DNA of 6,431 nucleotides from Candidatus Thorarchaeota archaeon (GTDB taxonomy: Archaea; Asgardarchaeota; Thorarchaeia; Thorarchaeales; Thorarchaeaceae). Each line of letters begins with the position of its first letter. Within the stretch, counting starts at the first letter, position 1. The notes under the pieces were generated by a model. That model made no database searches and was not told the origin of the DNA. It saw only the letters and a list, made by a program, of their open reading frames with translations. The stretch is taken from positions 1 to 6,431 of the forward strand of contig JAEORN010000343.1 in the NCBI GenBank assembly GCA_016840825.1, given 5' to 3'. A program made the position numbers and the translations under genes. This document shows, one piece after another, positions 1 to 6,177 of this stretch.

Positions 1-34
1 ACCCGAGTGAAAAAAGTTCGACTCGGGTTTTATT
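1..34 (+). terminator. Hairpin terminator of an upstream gene outside the window
   Basis: Positions 1-8 (acccgagt) and 21-28 (actcgggt) are perfect inverted repeats, giving an 8-bp stem with a 12-base A-rich loop. A T-rich run (ttttatt) follows on the + strand. This resembles an intrinsic terminator for a + strand gene ending just before the window. Because the window begins at the stem, the upstream gene cannot be seen and its existence is inferred. Confidence 0.5.
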
Positions 35-133
35 CCCGTTTAAGTATTGTGAGCATGCGTAAACACCTATCTCTCGGGGACTATGAGTTAGTATATGAAT
101 TTTACCAGTCACGTAGAAGTCTAATATACCGAC

Positions 134-144
134 ATAAAATATAT
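134..144 (+). promoter_or_regulatory. Possible TATA box for the surface-protein gene
   Basis: The AT-only stretch ataaaatatat stands out in a mixed-composition leader. An archaeal TATA box lies about 25 bases before the transcription start, which would put the start near 165 and leave a leader of about 45-50 bases containing the ribosome binding site at 197-202. No clear BRE is visible. The call rests on composition and spacing only. Confidence 0.4.
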
Positions 145-196
145 CTCGAATGATTCTCATTTCCAGGATTGTGGGTTTCCAATTGATGGATTCCTT

Positions 197-202
197 GGAG
201 GA
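197..202 (+). promoter_or_regulatory. Shine-Dalgarno site for the surface-protein gene
   Basis: The sequence ggagga lies 10 bases before the ATG at 213 and is a strong match to the archaeal 16S anti-Shine-Dalgarno sequence. It supports 213 as the start; the encoded N-terminus then reads directly as a signal peptide. Confidence 0.75.
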
Positions 203-212
203 ATTTGAATAG

Positions 213-2552
213 ATGAATTATAAGCACGCTACTGCTGTTTTTGTGGTTGCTTTTCTATTCGGCGCTATGGTTTTTTCTGCTGGCTCTCCCGTAGCTTCGA
301 ATATAATCGACACATCACAACGTGGTAACAACAATCTTAGTGATGGGCCAGTACCTGTGGAACCCCTGAACCTTAATGTAAGAAGCAATCCAAGCTTTGA
401 AATTGTAAATCCAAATGGGATACCAACCGGGTATTCTGCATATGGCTCTACTTATCAATATACAAACACCTCGTACCAAGATTTGGTTGCAAACGGTCTG
501 TATGCAGGTCTTGTAGAAGCAAAAGGTTCTGATATGAATATTGCAAATTCATACATACGGAATACTGCATCCTTCTCCCCACAACCATTTCTTATTGACG
601 GTCCACAACTGAGCTTCATGTGGAACGTCCTTACCAATCCTGACATTTTGCTGGGATCACGAGTGTATCTATATGTTCAAACTACAAACTCCACAGGTTA
701 TGCTCAGAGTCTTTACTACTACTTCTCGCATACTACCCTGGGACTGACTAATTCCTCGATGAGCGCACATTTCTACATGAATGATACACTCAATCAATGG
801 AATGATTTTGATAGAAACATAACTGAAGATTATCAAGACGTGAGTGAACTCGGAAGCTTCGATAGCTCACGATTCATTCAGTACGTATGGCTGTATGCGT
901 ATTCACTGGTTGGAGCAACAGGGAAGATACAGGTCGTCTTTGACGACTTCGTTTTAGATGATGGCTCATATTCCGGATGGTTCAGTAATGGAGATGTTGA
1001 ATCAGGCGAGGGTAGTGGGTGGTCATCGTATCTAAGCTCCCTCACTCAAATATTCCAAAGTCCAGATAGTACGCATGGCTCTTACTCTGTAGAGCTGAAT
1101 ATACCTGAAATACAGTTTTCATCAACAGCTTACTGCAGCATTTACGATTCTATAGCTTTCTATCCTGCAGGATACTATGCGGCCTATCCTGGTCAAACAA
1201 CAATTGATTTCGATTGGTTCTACAGTGATACACCTGGATTGAGATGGCAATATTCCTATCTGCATCTTAATTTCCAGTATATGTCAACAACCTACAATGT
1301 TTACGCATATCTTGGACATGGGAATGATAATCCAAGCTCAACAAATTCAACTACGAGCAAGCATGTCAACATTACCGGTTTTGGATCGCGAAATAGTTGG
1401 CAACACTCAGTGATTGACCTCTACGACTACGTTATGATGTTTGGTACTCCAAATATGACACTCTATAGGATGGAATTCTACTGCTATGCTACTGATGTCG
1501 GAGCAGCTGTCATAACGAGAATCGACGATTTCCAGATTCTCACCGATCCCACCGGAGACCCTGGTTTTGAAGTTCAATGGTTTTCATCAGCTGAGACTCC
1601 TTTTGCTGGATGGTATATGTGGAACGGTGAAACTGGCGTCATCAGTAGAACGTCTGATGCTCACTCCGGATTAGTGGCATGCAATTTGACTGTTGTCGAG
1701 AATGATTATGCTGGCGTGAGGCGCCCTATCAATCTGCAAATTGACTCATCGCTTCTAACCGATTTCTGGTGGCGCTTAGATGACGTCACGAATGCCGGAT
1801 TCGGTTGGGCGTATTTGGAATTATCGTTCAATAATTCATATTATGTGAATTATCGACTGGGCCATTCAGGTCTCTACAGCATTCCTGCCAATACATCAAA
1901 TTACGTGCATGTCTTGGCTGATAATTTCAATCAGACTGGAGTATGGAACAATCTCGTGAGAAACATTACATACGACGTTACGGAAGCATTTGGCCAATCA
2001 AATTGGATTCTGACTCGGATGATTATCAATGAGTATGCTGGCCCTGGAGGTAGAACCTCGTTGATTTGTGATGATATGAACTTCAAGGATGGAACAGCTC
2101 CAGCCTTCACATCCGTTTCTGTCATAACAGATCCAATTACCTCATCATCAGCAGTCGAACTTCGTGCTATTGTTGGCGATGTGCGTCCTGGCATTTTCTC
2201 AGTTACATTTAGCTATTCCACAGGAGGCGGATGGTCTGATGTGTCTGGAACTTACAGCGAAAATGGCTGGTACACTGCTATTATCCCTGCAAAACCAAAT
2301 GGTACGGAAGTGCAATTCTATGTGACTGCAATGGATGGTTCGGGACAAGTATCTATTGATGATAATGAAGGATCCTACTATAGTTATTCTGTCCTCGATA
2401 TCCCGGTGACAACAACTACCACGACTACAACGACCACAACTCCAACTGATGGTGGATGGGGTGTCGATCCAATGCTTATAGTAGGCACATTTGGAGTGAT
2501 AGCAATAATCGTGATTGCGTTTGTCATGATTTCAAAGACGAAGAAAAAATGA
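213..2552 (+). CDS. Secreted, membrane-anchored modular surface protein
   Basis: This 779-residue protein is probably displayed outside the cell. Residues 1-30 form a signal peptide (Lys at 4, hydrophobic core about 7-22, small residues near 23-29). Residues about 57-629 hold three divergent tandem modules of about 190 residues, each opening with an acidic/aromatic motif (NPSFE, NGDVESG, DPGFE) and closing with a beta-strand ending in DDF, DDF or DDM. This pattern resembles carbohydrate-binding jelly-roll domains, but the fold is inferred. Residues about 630-730 look like an Ig/Fn3-type beta domain. An 11-threonine stalk (733-743) precedes a transmembrane helix (about 753-774) and a cytosolic KTKKK tail. 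About 15 N-X-S/T sequons suggest heavy N-glycosylation. There is no PGF-type archaeosortase signal, so the anchor is probably retained. No catalytic motif was recognised; a binding or structural role is likely. The gene is flanked by its own promoter-like box and terminator. Confidence 0.88.
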   Translation: MNYKHATAVFVVAFLFGAMVFSAGSPVASNIIDTSQRGNNNLSDGPVPVEPLNLNVRSNPSFEIVNPNGIPTGYSAYGSTYQYTNTSYQDLVANGLYAGLVEAKGSDMNIANSYIRNTASFSPQPFLIDGPQLSFMWNVLTNPDILLGSRVYLYVQTTNSTGYAQSLYYYFSHTTLGLTNSSMSAHFYMNDTLNQWNDFDRNITEDYQDVSELGSFDSSRFIQYVWLYAYSLVGATGKIQVVFDDFVLDDGSYSGWFSNGDVESGEGSGWSSYLSSLTQIFQSPDSTHGSYSVELNIPEIQFSSTAYCSIYDSIAFYPAGYYAAYPGQTTIDFDWFYSDTPGLRWQYSYLHLNFQYMSTTYNVYAYLGHGNDNPSSTNSTTSKHVNITGFGSRNSWQHSVIDLYDYVMMFGTPNMTLYRMEFYCYATDVGAAVITRIDDFQILTDPTGDPGFEVQWFSSAETPFAGWYMWNGETGVISRTSDAHSGLVACNLTVVENDYAGVRRPINLQIDSSLLTDFWWRLDDVTNAGFGWAYLELSFNNSYYVNYRLGHSGLYSIPANTSNYVHVLADNFNQTGVWNNLVRNITYDVTEAFGQSNWILTRMIINEYAGPGGRTSLICDDMNFKDGTAPAFTSVSVITDPITSSSAVELRAIVGDVRPGIFSVTFSYSTGGGWSDVSGTYSENGWYTAIIPAKPNGTEVQFYVTAMDGSGQVSIDDNEGSYYSYSVLDIPVTTTTTTTTTTTPTDGGWGVDPMLIVGTFGVIAIIVIAFVMISKTKKK
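381..2099 (+). repeat. Three tandem protein modules of about 190 residues
   Basis: Modules span residues about 57-252, 253-446 and 447-629 of the surface protein. Aligned landmarks recur in the same order: the opening motif (59, 259, 449); an aromatic strand (LSFMWNVL, IDFDWFYS, TDFWWRLDD); a following strand (VYLYVQ, YLHLNF, YLELSF); a WND/WQH/WNN segment followed by an amphipathic stretch; and a closing strand (VVFDDF, ITRIDDF, SLICDDM). Similarity is at motif level, so the duplication is old. Module borders are approximate. Confidence 0.7.
2409..2441 (+). repeat. ACN codon run encoding the polythreonine stalk
   Basis: Eleven consecutive threonine codons (mixed ACA, ACT, ACC, ACG) encode residues 733-743. 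The mixed third bases indicate selection on the protein rather than a young microsatellite. Such runs before the anchor of archaeal surface proteins are usually O-glycosylated spacers. The antisense strand carries an open frame reading as polyvaline, which is a shadow. Confidence 0.85.
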
Positions 2553-2556
2553 AACT

Positions 2557-2591
2557 GGAGGGGAAAATCAAATCCCCTCTCCCCACTTTTT
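2557..2591 (+). terminator. Intrinsic terminator of the surface-protein gene
   Basis: Four bases after the stop codon, ggagggga (2557-2564) pairs with tcccctct (2573-2580) to form an 8-bp stem with one G-U pair and an 8-base loop. A run of five T begins seven bases downstream, at 2587-2591. Hairpin plus T-run directly behind the stop is a good terminator and separates this gene from the transporter. Confidence 0.65.
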
Positions 2592-2745
2592 ATTCTCATT
2601 TTGAATACATTGAGATACTGTGAGTGTCTTAAGATTCAAGTCACTTATTTTCAGCAACTAATACTGCTCTACAAGCATTCACAGCATTACATAGAATATC
2701 TACCCTTCCGATACTATCTTAGGGTGCAATAATTCTGAAAATTGC
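2592..2745. other. Intergenic region with weak promoter-like sequence for the transporter
   Basis: This 154-base stretch holds no convincing gene. AT-rich blocks at 2689-2701 (acatagaatatct) and 2711-2721 (atactatctta) are candidate TATA elements; the second is about 30 bases before the ATG at 2746 and would give a leaderless or very short-leader mRNA. No Shine-Dalgarno sequence precedes that ATG, which agrees with leaderless initiation. The exact element cannot be decided from sequence alone. Confidence 0.3.
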
Positions 2746-3651
2746 ATGCAAGCATCGCCTGAACTTCTGATTGGAAGCTTAATTGGTCTTCTGGGCTCAG
2801 CCCTCTATGGACTCTCTATCGTTGTCTATCGTTCCCAGGCTGATGAGATTGGTCCGGTTGCTGTAAGCTCCTTTAAGATGTGGGTGGCTTTGCCTTTCAT
2901 GGCTGTGATTGTGCTTGTCCTTCCTGGTTTCGATTCAATTTTCCTGCCACTTTCTGCTATTGCAATTCTTGGCACATCAGTGATCCTTGGAGCGGTGATT
3001 GGAGACACTATCTATCTCTGGAGCCAAGAGCGAATCGGTGTATCGTATGCATTTCCAATCGCAATGTCATTCCCAATCATGACATATTTTCTCACCGTCG
3101 TATTTCTGGGCGAAGCACCAGTATTATCGAGACTGGCCGGAGCCATCATTGCAGTAGTTGGTGTGATTCTAATTTCAAATGAGGAAAACCGAAATCAGAA
3201 AGAGATTGATGGGCTTCGTGGACTTGATCTATGGGGTATTGGAGGGGCTTTAATGACCGCGATTCTTTATGCAGTTGGCACAACTCTTCTACAAGTTGGT
3301 ATTGAGGGTGTTGACCCAATTAGTGGCAGCTTCGTTCGTGTACTCTTTGGCAGCATTGCGTTTATTCCAATTTTTGCCATCGCAGGCTACCAAGGGAAAG
3401 CTGCTCCAACCAAGCAAGTCACCTTAAGAGTGGTAATTGCGGGATTCTTTGGAATGGCTGTAGGATCTCTTCTCTATGTGACAGCAGTCGCGTCAGTTGG
3501 CGCAGCAATAATGTCAGTCATCGCTACTACATCTCCGCTTTTTGCCATTCCAGTTTCAATCCTGTTTCTAAAAGAGAAACTAACACCTGTTGCGATTGTT
3601 GGAATACTGGCCACGTTAATTGGAATTGTCCTTGTGGTACTGGGATTCTGA
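2746..3651 (+). CDS. EamA/DMT-family transporter, ten membrane helices
   Basis: This is an integral membrane protein of the drug/metabolite transporter superfamily. Family members export or import small metabolites such as amino acids, nucleotides or amines; the substrate here cannot be read from sequence. Its 301 residues match the usual length of about 300. It has two EamA repeats (about 8-146 and 161-300) of five hydrophobic helices each. The halves align: GDTIYLWSQERIGVSYA (86-102) matches GSLLYVTAVASVGAAI (240-255), and FLGE (E123) matches FLKEKLT (E277), the conserved end of helix 4. A charged linker (about 145-160, EENRNQKEIDGL) joins the halves. The ATG at 2746 lacks a Shine-Dalgarno sequence but puts the first helix at residue 8, typical of the family. 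The gene ends one base from the convergent protease gene. Family assignment is firm; function is open. Confidence 0.9.
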   Translation: MQASPELLIGSLIGLLGSALYGLSIVVYRSQADEIGPVAVSSFKMWVALPFMAVIVLVLPGFDSIFLPLSAIAILGTSVILGAVIGDTIYLWSQERIGVSYAFPIAMSFPIMTYFLTVVFLGEAPVLSRLAGAIIAVVGVILISNEENRNQKEIDGLRGLDLWGIGGALMTAILYAVGTTLLQVGIEGVDPISGSFVRVLFGSIAFIPIFAIAGYQGKAAPTKQVTLRVVIAGFFGMAVGSLLYVTAVASVGAAIMSVIATTSPLFAIPVSILFLKEKLTPVAIVGILATLIGIVLVVLGF

Positions 3652-3652
3652 C

Positions 3653-4582
3653 TTACTGCGGAGCTGCAGTCAGCTCGACGTACGTTTCAAAGACATCTCG
3701 GTTTCGAAAGAATCTGACTAGTAGTTTCTTTCCAACCTTTTCGCGCATTACCTTCTTTCTAAGATCTTCCATGCCACTTATTTCGTCCTCATCCATGGCT
3801 ACAATAACATCTCCTGGCTGTAGACTGGCAACTCGTGATGGACCTCTCGGGACTTCAAGAATAAGGGCGCCCTTGTCGACGGCAAGACCATAGTGTGATG
3901 AAATACCTTTGTTCAGTGTCACACCTACAATACCCATCCATGGCGTTCGGACTGTACCGGTCTCTATGAGTTCATCAAAAACATCTTTGAGTGCATCTAC
4001 AGCAATTGCAAAGCCGATACCTTGACTCCATGGGATCATTGCTGTAGGAACTCCAATGAGTTTTCCCTCCGAATCAACTAGAGCCCCTCCACTATTTCCT
4101 GGATTAATTTGGGCTGAGGTCTGGATGAGTCCTTCCAGAAATGAACTTTGACTCTGAATTGTCCTATCAACTGCGCTCACCATCCCAAATGTCACTGATG
4201 AACCCAGCCCTAGAGGATTTCCGATGGCGATGGCGAACTGGCCTACTCTCAATTTGCTTGAATCTCCCATTTCAATTGGTATTAGTCCTGTTGCCTCGAT
4301 TTTCAGTATAGCAAGGTCTCTCATTTTTGATTCTCCAACAACAACTGCTTTGAAAGAACGTCCATCGTGGAGAGTCACTTCGACATCTCTTGCTCCCTCA
4401 ACTACATGTGCATTGCTCACGATAAAACCAGTGTCAGAGAGAATAACGCCAGAACCCTGCCCCTGAACAGGGATCACACTCGAGAGTTGAGTCCGTGCGA
4501 GTCGTGTTGTTGAAACGCTCACAACACAGGGAATAATCCTTTCAACGACTTCTACTAATTTCTTCTCCAATTCTTGAAACAT
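3653..4582 (-). CDS. HtrA/DegP-like trypsin-fold serine protease with one PDZ domain
   Basis: This is a 309-residue S1C-family serine endopeptidase, a family that degrades or senses misfolded proteins. The catalytic triad is intact: H59 in SNAHVVEG, D89 in MRDLAILKIE, S164 in NPGNSGGALVD. The spacing (30 and 75 residues) equals that of E. coli DegP (H105, D135, S210). The protease domain covers about 10-205, and one PDZ domain about 208-305, containing GPSRVASLQPGDVIVAMDED. The N-terminus (MFQELEKKLVEVVERIIP) is charged and amphipathic, without signal peptide or membrane helix, so the enzyme as called is cytosolic, unlike most bacterial HtrA proteins. No Shine-Dalgarno sequence precedes the ATG; an AT-rich box about 20-30 bases upstream suggests leaderless expression. 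The symbol is left blank because orthology with degP, degS or degQ cannot be settled. Confidence 0.93.
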   Translation of the reverse strand: MFQELEKKLVEVVERIIPCVVSVSTTRLARTQLSSVIPVQGQGSGVILSDTGFIVSNAHVVEGARDVEVTLHDGRSFKAVVVGESKMRDLAILKIEATGLIPIEMGDSSKLRVGQFAIAIGNPLGLGSSVTFGMVSAVDRTIQSQSSFLEGLIQTSAQINPGNSGGALVDSEGKLIGVPTAMIPWSQGIGFAIAVDALKDVFDELIETGTVRTPWMGIVGVTLNKGISSHYGLAVDKGALILEVPRGPSRVASLQPGDVIVAMDEDEISGMEDLRKKVMREKVGKKLLVRFFRNRDVFETYVELTAAPQ

Positions 4583-4583
4583 G

Positions 4584-4603
4584 CTATTAACAATATTTAA
4601 TAG
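4584..4603. repeat. AT-rich inverted repeat just upstream of the HtrA-like gene
   Basis: The arms ctatta (4584-4589) and taatag (4598-4603) are perfect inverted repeats around an 8-base spacer. The element begins two bases upstream of the protease start codon, on the likely transcription start and part of the TATA region, a place where a repressor would block initiation. AT-rich DNA forms such pairs readily by chance, so an operator role is only a possibility. Confidence 0.35.
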
Positions 4604-4611
4604 AATATTAA
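4601..4611 (-). promoter_or_regulatory. Possible TATA box for the HtrA-like gene
   Basis: Read on the minus strand this is ttaatattcta, centred about 24 bases before the ATG at 4582. Archaeal TATA boxes sit about 25 bases before the transcription start, so transcription would begin at or next to the start codon. This fits the absence of a Shine-Dalgarno sequence. Confidence 0.4.
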
Positions 4612-4685
4612 CTTCACGACCGCGGTAAATGTGCGTTTCTTGAAAACGTAGCTAGAGGAAATAGAACCTTATTCAAATCCTTCAA

Positions 4686-4695
4686 TCTTATATCA
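4686..4695 (+). promoter_or_regulatory. Possible TATA box for the methyltransferase-like gene
   Basis: The sequence tcttatatca contains a TTATAT core close to the archaeal consensus and is centred about 28 bases before the GTG at 4718. That spacing would give a leader of only a few bases. If so, the AGGTG site at 4709-4713 would not be transcribed in full, so either this box or that site is used, not both. Confidence 0.35.
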
Positions 4696-4708
4696 TCTGT
4701 CGCATAAT

Positions 4709-4714
4709 AGGTGG
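4709..4714 (+). promoter_or_regulatory. AGGTG-type Shine-Dalgarno site deciding a GTG start
   Basis: The sequence aggtgg matches the AGGTG part of the archaeal GGAGGTGAT complement of the 16S 3' end. Aligned that way, its register is suitable for the GTG at 4718 and too distant for the in-frame GTG at 4727. The same heptamer, taggtgg, precedes the TTG start of the zinc-ribbon gene on the other strand. Confidence 0.45.
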
Positions 4715-4717
4715 GTA

Positions 4718-5320
4718 GTGGTTTTTGTGATTGAATGGATTAACTTCTTTGTTCTGATTCTCGCCTCGATTTTATTCCTTGCATTCTATATCAGGAGTGT
4801 GAGCCCCGCACATCTTGAACAGAAAATGGGTGAAAATGCATATTCTAAATGTAAGACATATCGAATAATAGCAGGTATCTTTGAAGGGATTACTGTCGTC
4901 AACTATATTGTCTATGTCTTCTACCCCCTGCCTATTGGACTCCCATTGATTCTTCCTTGGGAGTGGTGGATTTCTGTTGTTATCGCGCTTGTTATTCTCT
5001 TCCCAAGTCTTTACCTTATGATCATAGGAATGAGGGATGCTGGGGAAGAAACCCTTGAACCCAAGAAGGAACATGGTCTTTACACCGGAATATATGAGAA
5101 GGTACGTCATCCGCAGGCAATAGGGGAATCCGTGATGTGGTTTCCAATTGCGCTTTTTCTGAATTCTCCTTTTCTTGTCCTCTACTCATTCCTCTGGATC
5201 CCGATCCTCTACATCATGTGTCTCGCAGAAGAACGAGATTTAGTACTCCGTTTTGGTCAACCCTATATTGAATATCGAGATCGTGTGGGTTTCTTAATTC
5301 CCAAACGAGGAAAACAATGA
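4718..5320 (+). CDS. Membrane methyltransferase-like protein, ICMT/PEMT fold
   Basis: This 200-residue protein resembles the isoprenylcysteine carboxyl methyltransferase and phospholipid N-methyltransferase group, which use S-adenosylmethionine to methylate membrane-embedded substrates. About five hydrophobic segments are visible (about 4-24, 50-68, 82-105, 138-152, 153-169). The C-terminal signature is present: KVRHPQAIGE (R130, H131, P132, G136, E137) matching the family RHPxYxG motif, then AEERDLVLRFGQPYIEY (E171, E172, F179, G180, Y183, Y186), the segment that contacts the cofactor in this fold. The family tyrosine in RHPxYxG is alanine here. The start is a GTG with an AGGTG site; GTG 4727 is an alternative that loses three residues. 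The gene diverges from the protease gene and converges on the next gene with a 5-base gap. The methylated substrate is unknown; protein prenylcysteine or lipid are both possible. Confidence 0.8.
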   Translation: MVFVIEWINFFVLILASILFLAFYIRSVSPAHLEQKMGENAYSKCKTYRIIAGIFEGITVVNYIVYVFYPLPIGLPLILPWEWWISVVIALVILFPSLYLMIIGMRDAGEETLEPKKEHGLYTGIYEKVRHPQAIGESVMWFPIALFLNSPFLVLYSFLWIPILYIMCLAEERDLVLRFGQPYIEYRDRVGFLIPKRGKQ

Positions 5321-5325
5321 TTGTA

Positions 5326-6045
5326 TTAGCCAGTCGCTCTTATTGGTGCTCCGCAAAAGGGACAAAATCTATCCTCAGGCTTTAATGCGAATCCGCAGTA
5401 TAAACATCCAACTGAGGCTCTGGTCGATTCATCAACAGCACGAACTGGTGTGCGTGTTATCTCTCCGGATGCAGGATCAAACCACACATCAGTGGAGCCA
5501 CTTCGCTTCTCAGTCACAATACGTTGTCTGATTCTCTCTTCTGGTAGTCCTGTTCTACTTGAAATATCAGATACTGTTCGCACATTCTCTCGTTGTATCT
5601 CTTCCCGTATCTTTGATTTGCCCCTTATGCTTCTTGACATGTTTTCAATCAAACCGACAAAGAGGAAGAAAAGTGGAATTAGAAAGACCCATGAACGTGA
5701 TTCCCAGTAGAGCCATCCAATAAAGATGATCGGAATCAGTGTACCACAAGTGATGCCTTGTTCCTTCTGCTTCTTTTGATCATATATTGGCTTCGGCTGT
5801 ACAATGGGACGGTCTTGAATTGTTCCTGAACTATATTTACCAGGTTCAGGCGCTTTCCAATAATCAAACTGCTGTTCTCTCTTCTCAATCTTATTACTCT
5901 GCACGGCGTCGCCTATGAATATAATTAGCAAGATGAAAATGGGCAGCAAAAGCCATCTTTCACCTATTGAGAACATTACAATGAATAGGACTGCAATTGG
6001 AATTAGTAGTCCGAATGACATTCCACTCTCTTTTGTCAAGAACAA
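5326..6045 (-). CDS. Uncharacterised four-helix membrane protein with C-terminal zinc ribbon
   Basis: This 239-residue protein has no named family that I recognise. It carries two hydrophobic hairpins that resemble each other: residues about 11-48 start FGLLIPI and residues about 100-135 start CGTLIPI, each with a charged turn (GERW, ESRSW) before a second helix containing a short L/I-P motif. A hydrophilic Lys/Gln-rich linker (about 49-98) separates them. Residues about 145-200 look like a winged helix-turn-helix (TVSDISSRTGLPEERIRQRI, then a strand pair around VWFDPASGEI). The end is a zinc ribbon, C214-x2-C217 and C228-x2-C231. Positive residues after helix 4 place the soluble part in the cytosol. 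The start is TTG at 6045 behind a taggtgg site; TTG 6039 and ATG 6021 (residue 9) are in-frame alternatives. A regulatory, sensing or scaffolding role is possible but unproven. Confidence 0.82.
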   Translation of the reverse strand: MFLTKESGMSFGLLIPIAVLFIVMFSIGERWLLLPIFILLIIFIGDAVQSNKIEKREQQFDYWKAPEPGKYSSGTIQDRPIVQPKPIYDQKKQKEQGITCGTLIPIIFIGWLYWESRSWVFLIPLFFLFVGLIENMSRSIRGKSKIREEIQRENVRTVSDISSRTGLPEERIRQRIVTEKRSGSTDVWFDPASGEITRTPVRAVDESTRASVGCLYCGFALKPEDRFCPFCGAPIRATG

Positions 6046-6046
6046 T

Positions 6047-6053
6047 CCACCTA
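6047..6053 (-). promoter_or_regulatory. AGGTG-type Shine-Dalgarno site for the zinc-ribbon gene
   Basis: On the minus strand this reads taggtgg, ending one base before the TTG at 6045 and seven bases before the in-frame TTG at 6039. It matches the AGGTG core of the archaeal anti-Shine-Dalgarno complement. It favours one of the TTG codons over the ATG at 6021, which has only a weak agagagtgga sequence before it. Confidence 0.45.
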
Positions 6054-6177
6054 GCTTACTGAATTGATTGGATGAATGGTTTCTCTGGTGTCCTTATTGA
6101 TATTACGGCTCCTCTTGAAAAACTCGCTATACAGTAATCTATTTCATTCCAAATTTGCTACTTATTTGTGAATAAAA
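6054..6177. other. Divergent intergenic region before the DUF362 gene
   Basis: The stretch must carry promoters for the minus-strand zinc-ribbon gene and the plus-strand DUF362 gene, but neither is clear. The sequence cttatttgtgaataaaa (6161-6177) is the best plus-strand TATA candidate and would suit a start codon at 6217. A 21-codon open frame from the ATG at 6072 has no ribosome binding site and is not called as a gene. Confidence 0.3.

Noticed and set aside
1..153. A plus-strand frame open from the window edge to a TGA at 151-153, with an internal ATG at 55 giving 32 residues.
   Set aside because: It runs through the likely terminator hairpin and the TATA-like box, has no ribosome binding site before the ATG, and an open run of 50 codons is not rare by chance. 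A real gene tail entering from the left cannot be fully excluded.
2409..2441. ACN repeat considered as a microsatellite or phase-variation tract.
   Set aside because: Third codon positions vary and the unit is not exact, so slippage is unlikely; a polythreonine stalk explains it.
2384..2599. Minus-strand open frame reading as a polyvaline-rich peptide.
   Set aside because: It is the antisense of the polythreonine stalk and membrane anchor of the surface-protein gene, and it also crosses the terminator.
2743..2750. Palindrome tgcatgca over the transporter start codon.
   Set aside because: An 8-base palindrome at one place is weak evidence, and it includes the first codons, so coding constraint may explain it.
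4772..5110. Minus-strand open frame of 112 codons opposite the methyltransferase-like gene.
   Set aside because: The sense strand encodes a recognisable family with conserved motifs; the antisense product has no recognisable features.
3653..5320. Protease plus ICMT-like pair considered as a CAAX-processing module.
   Set aside because: CAAX proteases are Rce1 or Ste24 membrane enzymes, not trypsin-fold HtrA proteins, and the two genes are divergent rather than an operon.
6072..6137. 21-codon open frame between the zinc-ribbon and DUF362 genes.
   Set aside because: It is too short, without a ribosome binding site or recognisable motif, and sits in a region needed for two promoters.
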